DNA from: Jiella sonneratiae
GTDB lineage: Bacteria > Pseudomonadota > Alphaproteobacteria > Rhizobiales > Rhizobiaceae
NCBI RefSeq assembly: GCF_017353515.1
Contig: NZ_JAFMPY010000023.1
Coordinates: forward strand, 1 to 64,000
Length of the DNA stretch: 64,000 nt
Direction of reading: 5' to 3'
Shown: positions 18,122 through 27,045 of the stretch, piece by piece
Position numbering within the stretch: position 1 is the first letter of the stretch
Layout: every line of letters begins with the position of its first letter
Notes under the pieces: model-generated
Seen by the model: the letters and a program-made list of their open reading frames with translations, nothing else
Databases searched by the model: none
What the model was told of the DNA's origin: nothing
Made by a program: the position numbers and the translations under genes

Positions 18122-19930
18122 TCAGTCGTTCCTGCCCTTCGCCCCGACCAGCCGGCGCAGCGCCGCGACGAAGTCCCGGCGGCTGAAGAACAGCGGGATC
18201 TGGCTGCCGCGGCCGCTTTCCGGCACCAGCGACAGGCCGGCGGCGACGACGGCGCCGTCGAGGCCGGTCTGGCGGACGATCAGCTCCACCGGCGCGGCGG
18301 CGACGCGGTCGCCATATTCGGCCTCGCCGCCGAGCCGGGCGACCATCAGCTCGGAGATCGTCATCGCCGCCTCGTCCGGCTGGAGCCGCACGCCGTAGGC
18401 CTCGGCAAGGCCGATTGCCTTGGCGCCCGGGTCGACCGAGAACTCGCCAAAGAATTCCGCATCGTCGGGGCTGACCTGCGCCGGCCGCGCGAAGAGCCGG
18501 TCGAGCAGCGGCGGATAGCGCGGCGAGAGAAACAGGAAGACGTAGTCGCCGGGCTTCAGCCGCCCGGCATATTGATAGGCCATCGAGCGCCCCTCGCGGA
18601 TCACCAGCGACGGCCGCGCCCAGCGCGGGATCCGCTCGCCGCGGGCGACCGGGCTTCCGGCGGCGACGCGGTAGGACAGGAGCTCGTGGTCGGGATTGCC
18701 CGGCAGTTCGAGCTCGTATTTCTCGATGACGCCGGTGCGCGGCGGCACCACGAGGCCGAGGCGCCGCGCCACGGCGGCGATGGTCCAGCCCTGCACCAGC
18801 AGCGAGGCGAGGACGATGATGAAGGCGGTGTTGAAGAACAGCCGCGAATCGTCGAGCCCGCCGATCAGCGGCACGATGGCAAGCAGGATCGAGACGGCGC
18901 CCCTCAGCCCCACCCAGGAGACGAAGGCCATCTCGCGGCGCTGGAAGTCGAAGGGCAGCAGGCACAGCCAGACGGCCAGCGGCCTTGCGACGAAGATCAG
19001 GAAAGCGGCGAGCGCCAGGGCCGGCCAGAGGATGTCGGCGAACTGCGACGGCGTCGCCAGAAGCCCGAGGATCAGGAACATGACGATCTGGGCGAGCCAG
19101 GTCAGCCCGTCCTGGAAGCGCTTGACCGCGGCGGTGTTGGAGAGCCCGGCATTGCCGGCGTAGAGCCCTGCGACATAGACGGCGAGGAAGCCCGAGCCGC
19201 CGAGCGCCCCGACCGCCGCGAAGACGCAGAGCGCGAGGCTCAGCGTCACGATCGGCAGCAGCCCCTTGTCGATGGCGAGCCGCCGGATCACCCCGGCGAT
19301 GGCCATGCCGCCGAGAAAGCCGCCGAGAAGGCCGATCGCCATCTGCGCCAGAAGCCCGAGCGCCACCTCCGCGCCGATGGCGTCGACGCCCGACCCGGCG
19401 CGGATCGTCTCGACCAGCGCGACGGTCAGGAAGATCGCCATCGGATCGTTGGTGCCCGATTCGATCTCCAGCAGCGAGCGGACGCGGTCGCGGATGGTGA
19501 TGCCGCCGACCCGCAACAGGAAGAACACCGCCGCCGCGTCGGTGGAGCCGACGATGGCGCCGAGGAGCAGCCCCTCGACCAGCGGCAAGCCGAGGAGGAA
19601 GGTCGCGGCGACGCCGAACAGCGCGGAGGTCAGCAGCACGCCGAGCGTCGCCAGCGTGATCGCCGGCCCCGCCGCCTGGCGGAAGGCCGAGATGCGGGTG
19701 CCGAAGCCGGAATCGAACAGGATGATGGCGAGCGCGATCGTCCCGACGAAATAGGCGAGCCCGGCATTGTCGAAGTCGATGCCGATGCCGTCGACCCCGG
19801 CGAGAAGGCCGATCGACAGGAACAGGAGCAGCAGCGGGGCGCCGAACCGGAAGGCGAGCAGGCTGGAAAAGGCGGCGACGACGATGAGGACGGTGCCGAC
19901 GAGAATCAGGACATACAGGGATTCCAGCAT
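18122..19930 (-). CDS. nhaP2: Potassium/proton antiporter, CPA1 family (NhaP2/CvrA-like)
   Basis: A 602-residue inner-membrane antiporter. About twelve helices span ~5-390; the ion-binding motif region is [13 protein letters not shown] and [13 protein letters not shown] (the ND pair of electroneutral CPA1 exchangers). The C-terminal ~200 residues are cytosolic, with a TrkA_C/RCK-C-like domain ([15 protein letters not shown]) and an acidic CorC-HlyC-like end. This is the NhaP2 (YcgO/CvrA) architecture, which expels K+ in exchange for protons and protects against K+ excess. ATG 19930. It stands next to the AT-rich island, and the base composition changes sharply just upstream of its start. Confidence 0.9.
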   Translation of the reverse strand: MLESLYVLILVGTVLIVVAAFSSLLAFRFGAPLLLLFLSIGLLAGVDGIGIDFDNAGLAYFVGTIALAIILFDSGFGTRISAFRQAAGPAITLATLGVLLTSALFGVAATFLLGLPLVEGLLLGAIVGSTDAAAVFFLLRVGGITIRDRVRSLLEIESGTNDPMAIFLTVALVETIRAGSGVDAIGAEVALGLLAQMAIGLLGGFLGGMAIAGVIRRLAIDKGLLPIVTLSLALCVFAAVGALGGSGFLAVYVAGLYAGNAGLSNTAAVKRFQDGLTWLAQIVMFLILGLLATPSQFADILWPALALAAFLIFVARPLAVWLCLLPFDFQRREMAFVSWVGLRGAVSILLAIVPLIGGLDDSRLFFNTAFIIVLASLLVQGWTIAAVARRLGLVVPPRTGVIEKYELELPGNPDHELLSYRVAAGSPVARGERIPRWARPSLVIREGRSMAYQYAGRLKPGDYVFLFLSPRYPPLLDRLFARPAQVSPDDAEFFGEFSVDPGAKAIGLAEAYGVRLQPDEAAMTISELMVARLGGEAEYGDRVAAAPVELIVRQTGLDGAVVAAGLSLVPESGRGSQIPLFFSRRDFVAALRRLVGAKGRND

Positions 19931-20236
19931 CGGCTGCGGCGGGTCTCTCGGTCTGGCGGGGATGGGGCGGCAGCCGCGCCGCCGGGAGAGGATCTAGGGG
20001 AGTTCGGGAGGATGGGTACAGAAGGTGTGGGAAAAAGAAACGAGCGGGTGTGGGGTTTGGGTAGCGACGCTAAAGGACTATGCGCAGATGTCGGCTGGCT
20101 TTTAAATTCTGATCAATCGAGTCGGCACTAAGACCCCTGTGCCAGCACAGCCGCTGAAGCCACTGACGAGTTCCATTACGGTCGAGCATCGAATGCCCGT
20201 GTTAGAATTTTTTTTGCGACGCGCTCAATTCGATCG

Positions 20237-20266
20237 TTGCCGATGTCTCTGCATTTCGCTTATTGT
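20237..20266 (+). promoter_or_regulatory. Candidate promoter of the island operon
   Basis: TTGCCG (20237-20242) and TATTGT (20261-20266) are separated by 18 bp, about 25 bp upstream of the first island gene. The match to a sigma-70 promoter is moderate. Confidence 0.3.
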
Positions 20267-20291
20267 GCTCATTAAAGGGCAAGGTATTTAG

Positions 20292-21446
20292 ATGGCTACA
20301 CCCAACGCACCCGGAATATTTCTTATTGCCAATTCAATATTCCCTTACGGCTATGATGCAGTAAAAATACTAGCGTTACCTAATGGTTCTAGATATAGAG
20401 CGCGATTTGATCAGCATTTTGTTTCGGAACAGGTGAGAAGAGATTTTCATGGTCTGAAACAGAGAAAAGGAAGCTATTGCTTCAGAGATTATGAGAGCGG
20501 TTTAATAATTCCCCTCAGGAATATCACAATTGACGAAATATACCTTGTCGGATCCGTGTTTTATATTGGATACTCCGTAGACGAGATTTACGAGTTCCCG
20601 CAGGATGAGGAGCGTCTTGAGGGACAGATAGCTGAGTTCAACGAATTACTGCGAAAAAGTGTTAAACTAAACAACGATGCTCCAGGAAGAGATTTATACC
20701 CACTCGTGCTGATGGCCAATGCCGAGGTTAGATTCTCCGACGATGTTGAGACAATTAAAGAAGAGTATGACCAACAAATAAGGAGATGGGCTTCTATAGT
20801 TAGGCGTCTAGGTAAATTTAAATACTTGCAGTATGTACCTTTCCCTAGGGTCGTAGGAATTAGAGTGCTGAATAAAGGGGGATTCCAAAAAGTCACAAAT
20901 AACATGACTCTCGTGGGTAAAACCGACTATGAATTGCAATTGATGCACATGCTACAGTCGGACTCTTCTATTCCTCACAGTATAAACGAGAAAAGAACTG
21001 ATCGAGAAGATAAATTCAAAGAAAGGGCATCATACGAAATAATGATAGTGGGTGAATCTGCGGTATTTTCTCTGCAAAGACCTAGCGCCAGGATGACGGG
21101 ATCGTATGATGTTAATACATTTGTTTTTCGTACTGCAGACATATCAAGTCGCATACCGGCTCACTTAACAATCGATTATGGGGAGAAGCCGGATAGTCTC
21201 GATAGATTAGACACATCTCTCAACTTTTTTGTGTACGTTAAGCCATCGATTAGATTTCCCATAATTTCGATAGTGGGCCTTTTCGTATTCGGTGCGATAT
21301 ATATGATCCCCAACGTATTGCCGACGTTACTACAGGGGGATAACTTTTCGGCGAGAACCGTTCAAGACCTCTCTCTTGTTGCAATCTCGCTGACTGCTTT
21401 CGACGTAATCGGTAGAATTAACAAATTTATCTTGAGCCGAAAATGA
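20292..21446 (+). CDS. Unknown protein with C-terminal membrane segments, island gene 1
   Basis: A 384-residue protein I cannot assign to a family. Residues ~1-310 look soluble and mixed alpha/beta (IFLIANSIFPYGYDAVKIL at the start; a charged helical stretch ~100-175; a beta-rich part ~205-310). The C-terminus has a clear hydrophobic helix (~322-341) and a second weaker one (~357-376), a hairpin that would anchor it in the inner membrane, followed by the basic FILSRK. ATG 20292 has AAGG about 8 nt upstream. Its stop overlaps the carbamoyltransferase start (ATGA), so the two are made together. No enzyme motif is seen. The soluble-domain-plus-two-helices layout resembles membrane effectors in bacterial conflict systems, but that is only an analogy. 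Confidence 0.75.
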   Translation: MATPNAPGIFLIANSIFPYGYDAVKILALPNGSRYRARFDQHFVSEQVRRDFHGLKQRKGSYCFRDYESGLIIPLRNITIDEIYLVGSVFYIGYSVDEIYEFPQDEERLEGQIAEFNELLRKSVKLNNDAPGRDLYPLVLMANAEVRFSDDVETIKEEYDQQIRRWASIVRRLGKFKYLQYVPFPRVVGIRVLNKGGFQKVTNNMTLVGKTDYELQLMHMLQSDSSIPHSINEKRTDREDKFKERASYEIMIVGESAVFSLQRPSARMTGSYDVNTFVFRTADISSRIPAHLTIDYGEKPDSLDRLDTSLNFFVYVKPSIRFPIISIVGLFVFGAIYMIPNVLPTLLQGDNFSARTVQDLSLVAISLTAFDVIGRINKFILSRK

Positions 21447-23551
21447 TTATCGCGGGTTGTAATCAGGCCTACACCTCGTACTCCAAATCGCTGCCCGATG
21501 GCGGCATCGCGGTTATCCAAAACAACAATCTATCATTTGCCATTGCTGAAGATCGTTTGACTCGTAGGAAGGGGAGTGGAGGGTTCTCGGCAGCGCTAAA
21601 TTACTATAAAACAAATATTGCAAAGCGTGGCGAAATATTTGACGATTTAGTTTTGTCCTCTTGTTGCGACTACTCGACATCTTTTATATTTGGGAACCTT
21701 CCGAGTAAAAAGATTACAAGATGTGGTCACCACCGCTCCCATGCGCTTGGAGCTGCCGCGTGGTCAGGCTTCAACCGGGCAATAGTGCTTGTCATGGATA
21801 GCGGAGGTGACGTTCTTGAAAGTGTTGTTGATGGTAAATGGTGGCTGTCTAAGAGAGAGCAGCACAGCATTTTCCTGATTGACGGCAATGAGATCCGGTT
21901 GCTCGCCAGACACGCTGAGGATCCTGGTGCAATTGGTTTCGGCGAGATCTTCCGCGCGATGACATACTTTCTCGGCTGGCACGGCGCACGTTACGCTGGA
22001 AACACTATGGCTGCGGCAGCACTGGCGCCTGTCAGAAATCAATTATCAGGATTTCATTTCTTTGAACATTCCGGTACTGAGTTTGTTTTTCCTTTGGGCA
22101 ATGACCCAGAAAAAAATGGGAGATTAATTAACGACCTTTTAGAGAAAAACAATATCTTTGGCTTCGATCAAAGGGCGCCCGACAGTCCGTTCAGTCCAAA
22201 GCATTTCGGAATAGCCGCGTGGCTCCAGTCAGAACTTGATAGATATGTTGAGCTAATCGCAGCCCAGTATTGTGCTATGTATGAAACTGAGAATTTCATT
22301 CTCTCAGGTGGCGTTGCCTACAACTGCGTATCGGCAGGGAGGCTTCAAAAGAAGTACCCACGGTTGAATGTATTTGTTCACCCAGCTTCAGGCGACGTTG
22401 GCCAGTGCCTCGGCAATGCCATCGACGGGTATTTACGCAGTACGGGCAAGATCTTACGGTTGCCAAAACAAGGTGTAGATTTGGGCGGAAAATATCGGAT
22501 GTCTCCACAGCGGAAGACGCGGATGGCCGCACTTTCTACGTCAGATTGCGACGATCCAAGGTTCACTCACCTCTCTCTAGCGCTAGCGGCGGGTAAGGTT
22601 TGTGCTTTGTTCAATGGCCGAAGCGAATTCGGGCCTCGGGCACTGGGTTTTAGGAGCATATTGGCGGACGCTACATATCCGGTCTCACGTGCTCGACTGA
22701 ATGAAATTAAGTCTCGAAATTACATGATGCCGGTCGCGCCCGTAGTACGAATTGAAGACGCGGCTGTTTACTTTGATATGGCTGGCGCTTCGCCTTACAT
22801 GGCAAAAACTGCTCCAATTCGAGATAATTACAAAAATATTATTGCATCTTGCTCGCAAGGTCATGGTTGGGCTCGCGTTCAGACCGTGTCACGGGCTGAA
22901 AATGAAGCTTTACATCGAATCCTTTCTGCGTTTTCGAGGGCGGGTCGCGTACCAGTGTTACTCAACACAAGCTTAAACGGTCCGGGGGAGCCAATCGTTG
23001 AAAGTATAGACGACTTATTGAGTTGGTGCGAGCGCATTCACATTGATTTCGTTTGGCTCAACGGTCGGCTTTATACGATGAATCCTGCGAAGGCTGAGGC
23101 GTTCCCGTTCTCCCGATCTAAGTTCGCTGAACTGATAGACTCGAACTATGACCCTATTGAACTGCAAGAGCGTTTGGAGATTATTTTTCCACACATTGCG
23201 GTTCGGAAACGTAGGCGCTTGTTGCTTCGTTCGGACTACGTACGTTGGGTTCAAGAGGGTAGGAAGACAACGACTGTTCGTTTTCGGGCTGGTTGCGTTG
23301 AAGTCCCCGCGGAAACATCTCTGCCGCTTTTCGCGTCCAACCGATTTGAAAGCTTTGCTGAAGGTGAGACACTAGAAATAGGAGAAGTCTTTTTCACGAG
23401 GGCTACATATAAGCGGTTTTCGGAGCTCGACGAGGGTGACGCAGTGGCCGATGGATTTCGTTCTGAGGCCGAGTTGAAAAATACGCTCCAACAAATTTAT
23501 CCAGCGCTTACCGGCGAAAGCATGGTATCTATCTTTGACATATCCATTTGA
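21443..23551 (+). CDS. NodU/TobZ-family carbamoyltransferase fused to an ASCH domain
   Basis: A 702-residue protein. Residues 1-~345 form the Kae1-like carbamoyltransferase N domain: HHRSHA with metal-site H96/H100, DSGGD (119-123), LSGGVAYNC (287-295) and HPASGDVGQCLGNA (313-326). Residues ~380-545 form the C (YrdC-like) domain: GRSEFGPRALGFRSILAD (392-409), GHGWARVQ (473-480), LLNTSLNGPGEPIV (507-519). Residues ~590-702 add an ASCH domain like E. coli YqfB: GRKTTTVR (606-613) keeps the Lys and Thr (K608, T611), with an acid near D670 and LKNTLQQIYPA. The family transfers carbamoyl from carbamoyl phosphate to hydroxyls of nucleosides, sugars or antibiotics; YqfB deacylates N4-acetylcytidine. 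The usual MGLAPYG block is diverged (AGNTMAAAALA). Inference: modifies a nucleoside or nucleic acid. Confidence 0.85.
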   Translation: MIIAGCNQAYTSYSKSLPDGGIAVIQNNNLSFAIAEDRLTRRKGSGGFSAALNYYKTNIAKRGEIFDDLVLSSCCDYSTSFIFGNLPSKKITRCGHHRSHALGAAAWSGFNRAIVLVMDSGGDVLESVVDGKWWLSKREQHSIFLIDGNEIRLLARHAEDPGAIGFGEIFRAMTYFLGWHGARYAGNTMAAAALAPVRNQLSGFHFFEHSGTEFVFPLGNDPEKNGRLINDLLEKNNIFGFDQRAPDSPFSPKHFGIAAWLQSELDRYVELIAAQYCAMYETENFILSGGVAYNCVSAGRLQKKYPRLNVFVHPASGDVGQCLGNAIDGYLRSTGKILRLPKQGVDLGGKYRMSPQRKTRMAALSTSDCDDPRFTHLSLALAAGKVCALFNGRSEFGPRALGFRSILADATYPVSRARLNEIKSRNYMMPVAPVVRIEDAAVYFDMAGASPYMAKTAPIRDNYKNIIASCSQGHGWARVQTVSRAENEALHRILSAFSRAGRVPVLLNTSLNGPGEPIVESIDDLLSWCERIHIDFVWLNGRLYTMNPAKAEAFPFSRSKFAELIDSNYDPIELQERLEIIFPHIAVRKRRRLLLRSDYVRWVQEGRKTTTVRFRAGCVEVPAETSLPLFASNRFESFAEGETLEIGEVFFTRATYKRFSELDEGDAVADGFRSEAELKNTLQQIYPALTGESMVSIFDISI

Positions 23552-23599
23552 TACGGAAAGGATTCTATTATTTGGCGTCGGTAAGTCTTATAAAATCTT

Positions 23600-23713
23600 A
23601 TGAATGTTAATGAAAGTGTAATTGCACGCCCAGACCCCGGCGGTGTTGCGGCAATTTATGCAGGTGGCCGCTGTTCTGTTTTAGCTTATGACAGCCTAAT
23701 ATGCTGTCCCTGA
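23600..23713 (+). pseudogene. Short cut-off frame at the right edge of the island
   Basis: ATG 23600 opens a 37-codon frame (MNVNESVIARPDPGGVAAIY onward) ending at TGA 23713, just where the composition returns to host-like. The first residues read like the start of a protein, then end at the boundary, so this may be the stump of a third operon gene. No ribosome site is clear and no family is recognised; it could be chance. Confidence 0.3.
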
Positions 23714-24300
23714 AGAAAGATATCCCCACCCCCTCGCGCCGCCCGTATGATTCCCCGACCGCCGGCTCACGGAACGGGCACGAATGATCACCGGGATCGT
23801 TCGGGGGCCGGCGGGCGGTGTCCGCGGCGGTGCGCTCTTCCGGAGGGTGCCCGTCCCGGACGGCTGCGAGGCGCCGCTGGCCCCTCCTCGACTATGCGGG
23901 GGGTGCGGATCGGTCCGCTTGACCGGAGGCATTCGGGAAGCGCCAGCCGCCATCGCGACGACCCGTCCCCGCCGCGGCAGCGGCGGGGTGGCCTTGAAAG
24001 GCAGCGGGTGGAAGCGATGCATTCGCAAGGCCGTGAGCGCACCGCGCGGGATGCCGGAGGCGGACCGTAGAAACAAAAGTTCGGAGGGTCTGCCTCCGGC
24101 ATCCCGCCGCCCGCCGACAGGAGCGAGGCGGGCGAAACGACGCTCCATCCCTTCGCGGCTTCCCGCCGGCGGGGCGGTGTTCGCGCGTCCATCGCCCAAA
24201 AGGCCCGCCGCCAAAAGGCGGAAGGCCTCTTCCCGACGCGCTGCCTGCGGCGGGCGCTCCCGGCGCGAGGGTAGAGGGGCGGGACGATACGGCCGCCGTC
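23714..24300. other. Intergenic region with inverted repeats, no gene recognised
   Basis: About 590 bp of high-GC sequence downstream of the TRAP operon (convergent with the island). Frames are open on both strands but low-complexity (Arg/Pro/Gly-rich) and lack ribosome sites. It contains the hairpin at 24048-24105. Confidence 0.4.
24048..24105. repeat. Long hairpin (19-bp arms)
   Basis: GGGATGCCGGAGGCGGACC (24048-24066) faces its complement at 24087-24105 with a single mismatch and a 20-nt AT-richer loop. The arms would form a stable stem in RNA. It is probably an interspersed palindromic repeat; it may also end transcription of the TRAP operon, whose last stop is about 195 bp away. Confidence 0.6.
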
Positions 24301-25656
24301 CTAGCCGTACACCGCCTCGGGCAGCCAGGTGATGATCTCGGGGAAGACCATGCAGAGGACGAGGCCGGTGAGCTGGATCAGCAGGAAGGGGATCGCCGCC
24401 TTGAAGATGCGGGTCATCGGGATTTCCGGCGGGGCGACGCCCCTCAGATAGAACAGCGCATAGCCGAAGGGCGGCGACAGGAAGCTCATCTGCATGTTGA
24501 CGAGATAGAGGACGCCGAACCACAGCACCAGCTCGTCCGGCCCGTCGAGACCGAAGCTCGCCGCGCCGAGCTGCTTGATGATCGGCACGAAGATCGGCAC
24601 GCAGAGGAGCAGGATGCCGACCCAGTCGAGGAACATGCCGAGGAAGATCAGGATCAGCTGCATGAAGATCAGGATGCCCCACGGCCCGAGACCCATGCCC
24701 TGCATGGCGCCGGCGACGAACTGCTGGCCGCCTTCGAGGACGTAGAGGCCGACGAAGATCGTCGCGCCGAACATGATCCAGATGACCATGGCGGTGGCCT
24801 TGAGGGTGGTGAGGCAGGCGCCCTGCACCGTCGGCCAGTCGAGCTTCCTGTGGATCGCCGCGACGATGAAGGCGCCGAAGGTGCCGATGCCGGCCGCCTC
24901 GACGGGCGTCGCGACGCCGGAGAAGATGACGCCGAGGACGACGACGATCAGCGCGATCGGCGCCGACATCTTCGACATCACCCGCACCTTTTCGCGGAAC
25001 GAGATGCGCTCTTCCGGCGGCGCCGGCGGCCCGAGCTCCGGATTGATGTAGGAGCGGGCGACGACGTAGAGGACGTAGAGGCCGGAAAGGAGGAGGCCCG
25101 GAAACACCGCGCCGATGAAGAGTTCGCCCACCGACTGTTCGGCGACGACCGCGTAGATGATCGCGAGGATCGACGGCGGGATCAGGATGCCGAGCGTGCC
25201 GCCGGCCATGATCGAGCCCATGGCGATCTCGGGATTGTAGTGCCGCTTCAGCATGGCGGGGAGCGCGATGATGCCCATCGTCACCACCGCCGCGCCGATG
25301 ACGCCGACCATCGCGGCGAGCACCGTCGAGGCGATGATGGTGGCGGCCGCGAGCCCGCCCTTCACGCCGCCGAGCACCTTGTAGATGACGTCGAACATGT
25401 CGTTGATGATGCCGGCCCGTTCCAGCATCGCCGCCATGAAGATGAACAGCGGGATTGCCGAGAGCTGGTAGTTGGTCATCAGCGGGAAGATGCGCGACGG
25501 CACGATGTTCAGCGTCTGCCAGTCGCCGAGAACGAACAGGAAGACGCAGGCGAGCCCGCCGGTGACGAAGGCGAGCGGCAGGCCGGCCATCAGAAGCAGC
25601 AAGAGGCTGCCGAACATGATCAGCGTCAGCCAGCCGATTTCGATTTCGAGACCCAT
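24301..25656 (-). CDS. TRAP transporter large permease (DctM)
   Basis: A 451-residue membrane protein with about twelve helices, the standard DctM size. Typical blocks: the early LTLIMFGSLLLLLMAGLPLA, the central IGAAVVTMGIIALPAML and GGTLGILIPPSI, and the late GLGPWGILIFMQLILIFLGM and GVAPPEIPMTRIFK. It forms the Na+-driven translocation channel of a TRAP uptake system. ATG 25656 is 3 bp from the small-permease stop. Last gene of the operon. The transported compound cannot be deduced from the permease; organic acids are usual. Confidence 0.92.
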   Translation of the reverse strand: MGLEIEIGWLTLIMFGSLLLLLMAGLPLAFVTGGLACVFLFVLGDWQTLNIVPSRIFPLMTNYQLSAIPLFIFMAAMLERAGIINDMFDVIYKVLGGVKGGLAAATIIASTVLAAMVGVIGAAVVTMGIIALPAMLKRHYNPEIAMGSIMAGGTLGILIPPSILAIIYAVVAEQSVGELFIGAVFPGLLLSGLYVLYVVARSYINPELGPPAPPEERISFREKVRVMSKMSAPIALIVVVLGVIFSGVATPVEAAGIGTFGAFIVAAIHRKLDWPTVQGACLTTLKATAMVIWIMFGATIFVGLYVLEGGQQFVAGAMQGMGLGPWGILIFMQLILIFLGMFLDWVGILLLCVPIFVPIIKQLGAASFGLDGPDELVLWFGVLYLVNMQMSFLSPPFGYALFYLRGVAPPEIPMTRIFKAAIPFLLIQLTGLVLCMVFPEIITWLPEAVYG

Positions 25657-25659
25657 CGG

Positions 25660-26892
25660 TCAGGCCTTTCCGGGAGAGCTGGGGACCCCGGTCGCCAGGG
25701 TGCGGAAGTCCTGGACGAGCTTGGCGACGCCCTGGAGGAGAATGAGAAAGGCGCCGACGACGATCGCCCATTTGAACGGCCAGTAGGCGAGCTGCCACTC
25801 GGTGAAGGAGACCTCGTCGACCCGCGTCGCGTCGGCCGCGAAGATCCAGCCGGTGACGAGAAGCACGCCGGCGAAGATGAAGAAGAACACCACCGTCAGG
25901 ATGTCGGCGAGGGCTTTCCGCCGTGGCGACAGCGGCGCGTAGAAGACGTCGACGCGCACGTGGCTCTCGGTCAGCATCGCATAGGCGCCCATGATCAGGT
26001 ACTGCATCCCGAACATGAGATACATGCCCTCGTGGGCCCAGTTGGTGGGCGAGTTGAAGACGTATCGCGCGACGACTTCGTAATAGTAGACGAAGACGGC
26101 GATGACCGCCCAGTAGGAGACGAATTCGCCGGAGTAGAACGACAGCCTGTCGATCCAGCCGGCCCAGCCGGAGGAGACGGTGGCGCGGTCCTTGAGGAAC
26201 TCGCCGGAGAGTTCCGGCAGCGGTTCCTCGTCCTCCCCGGCCTTGTCCGCCAGCCGCGCATTGGCGCGGCGCACCAGCACCGGCAGCAGGAGGGCGTCGA
26301 TCGCCATCAGGACGAGGATCGCGGCGAAGGCGACGAAGGCGACGGTCTCCCAGAACGCCCGGTCGCCGCCCGCCCGGTCGGCGATCGCCTGCTGTTCGGC
26401 AAGGTCGGCGCGGGCGGCCTCCACCCGGTCGCGGGCGCCGGCGAGGCGGCGCTCCTCGCGCTGCAGCCGCCGTTCGGCCGCCTTCTTGGTGAACGAGCCC
26501 TCTTCGGCCGCCGCCACCTGGCTCCGAAGGTCGGCGAGCGACCTGTCGGCCTCGGCGAGCCGCGGCTCCTCCCGCTCGATCGTGCCCTTCGAGACGCGCA
26601 CGATGTTGGTGGCGTTGGAATAGTCCGCGCGGGCCTCGCGCTGATGCGCGTTGGCGAAGAGGATCGCGCCGAAGAGCGGCAGGAACAGAAGGCCCCACAG
26701 GATGCTCTTCAGGTAGAACCGATGCAGCCCCAGCATCCCGCCGGTGACGAGGACGAAATAGGCGAGGGGAAGGGAGTAGAGGCGTCTGCCGCCGCCTCGC
26801 CCGCGCCGCGCCATGATCATCGCGACGACGGGGAAGGCGACGAGCATCGCCCAGTACAGCCAGTGCGGCAGTACGAAGGTCAGGCTCGGCAT
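25660..26892 (-). CDS. TRAP small permease (DctQ) with N-terminal TM2 domain and coiled coil
   Basis: A 410-residue protein, far longer than the usual ~160-200. The C-terminal part (~235-400) is a normal DctQ: four helices with YEVVARYVFNSPTNWAHEGM and MLTESHVRVDVFYAPLSPRRK. In front lie a hydrophobic start, a TM2-like hairpin (~38-80) with GGMLGLHRFYLKSILWG, a charged coiled coil (~85-175, many E/R/A repeats), and another helix (~180-205). ATG 26892 has AGGA about 9 nt upstream. TM2-type hairpins occur in many membrane proteins of unclear role. The extension may give the transporter a sensory or assembly part (inference). Middle gene of the operon. Confidence 0.85.
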   Translation of the reverse strand: MPSLTFVLPHWLYWAMLVAFPVVAMIMARRGRGGGRRLYSLPLAYFVLVTGGMLGLHRFYLKSILWGLLFLPLFGAILFANAHQREARADYSNATNIVRVSKGTIEREEPRLAEADRSLADLRSQVAAAEEGSFTKKAAERRLQREERRLAGARDRVEAARADLAEQQAIADRAGGDRAFWETVAFVAFAAILVLMAIDALLLPVLVRRANARLADKAGEDEEPLPELSGEFLKDRATVSSGWAGWIDRLSFYSGEFVSYWAVIAVFVYYYEVVARYVFNSPTNWAHEGMYLMFGMQYLIMGAYAMLTESHVRVDVFYAPLSPRRKALADILTVVFFFIFAGVLLVTGWIFAADATRVDEVSFTEWQLAYWPFKWAIVVGAFLILLQGVAKLVQDFRTLATGVPSSPGKA

Positions 26893-27045
26893 CGGGGTCT
26901 GTCCTGGGTGGGAAGAGGCGGGCAGGTCCTGCCCGGAAGATGCGCGCCGGCAGTCTTCCATGCTCCGGCTGAAACGGGAGGGCCCGCTTCTGGAGCATGG
27001 CGCGCGGCCGGCGCGCCGGATCGGTCACTCGCAGTCGCCTGCCGG

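Larger units (their letters stand above)
19990..23713. mobile_element. AT-rich genomic island (boundaries approximate)
   Basis: Base composition drops abruptly from the GC-rich host background near 20,000-20,200 and recovers near 23,700. Inside, codons rare elsewhere in the window (ATA, TTA, AGA, AAT) are common. The island holds two coupled genes and a short cut-off frame. I see no integrase, transposase, tRNA or obvious terminal repeat, so the mechanism of arrival is not evident. Confidence 0.75.

Noticed and set aside
23784-24332. A 182-codon plus-strand frame downstream of the island
   Set aside because: Low-complexity Arg/Pro/Ala sequence, no ribosome site, spans an inverted repeat and runs into dctM antisense.
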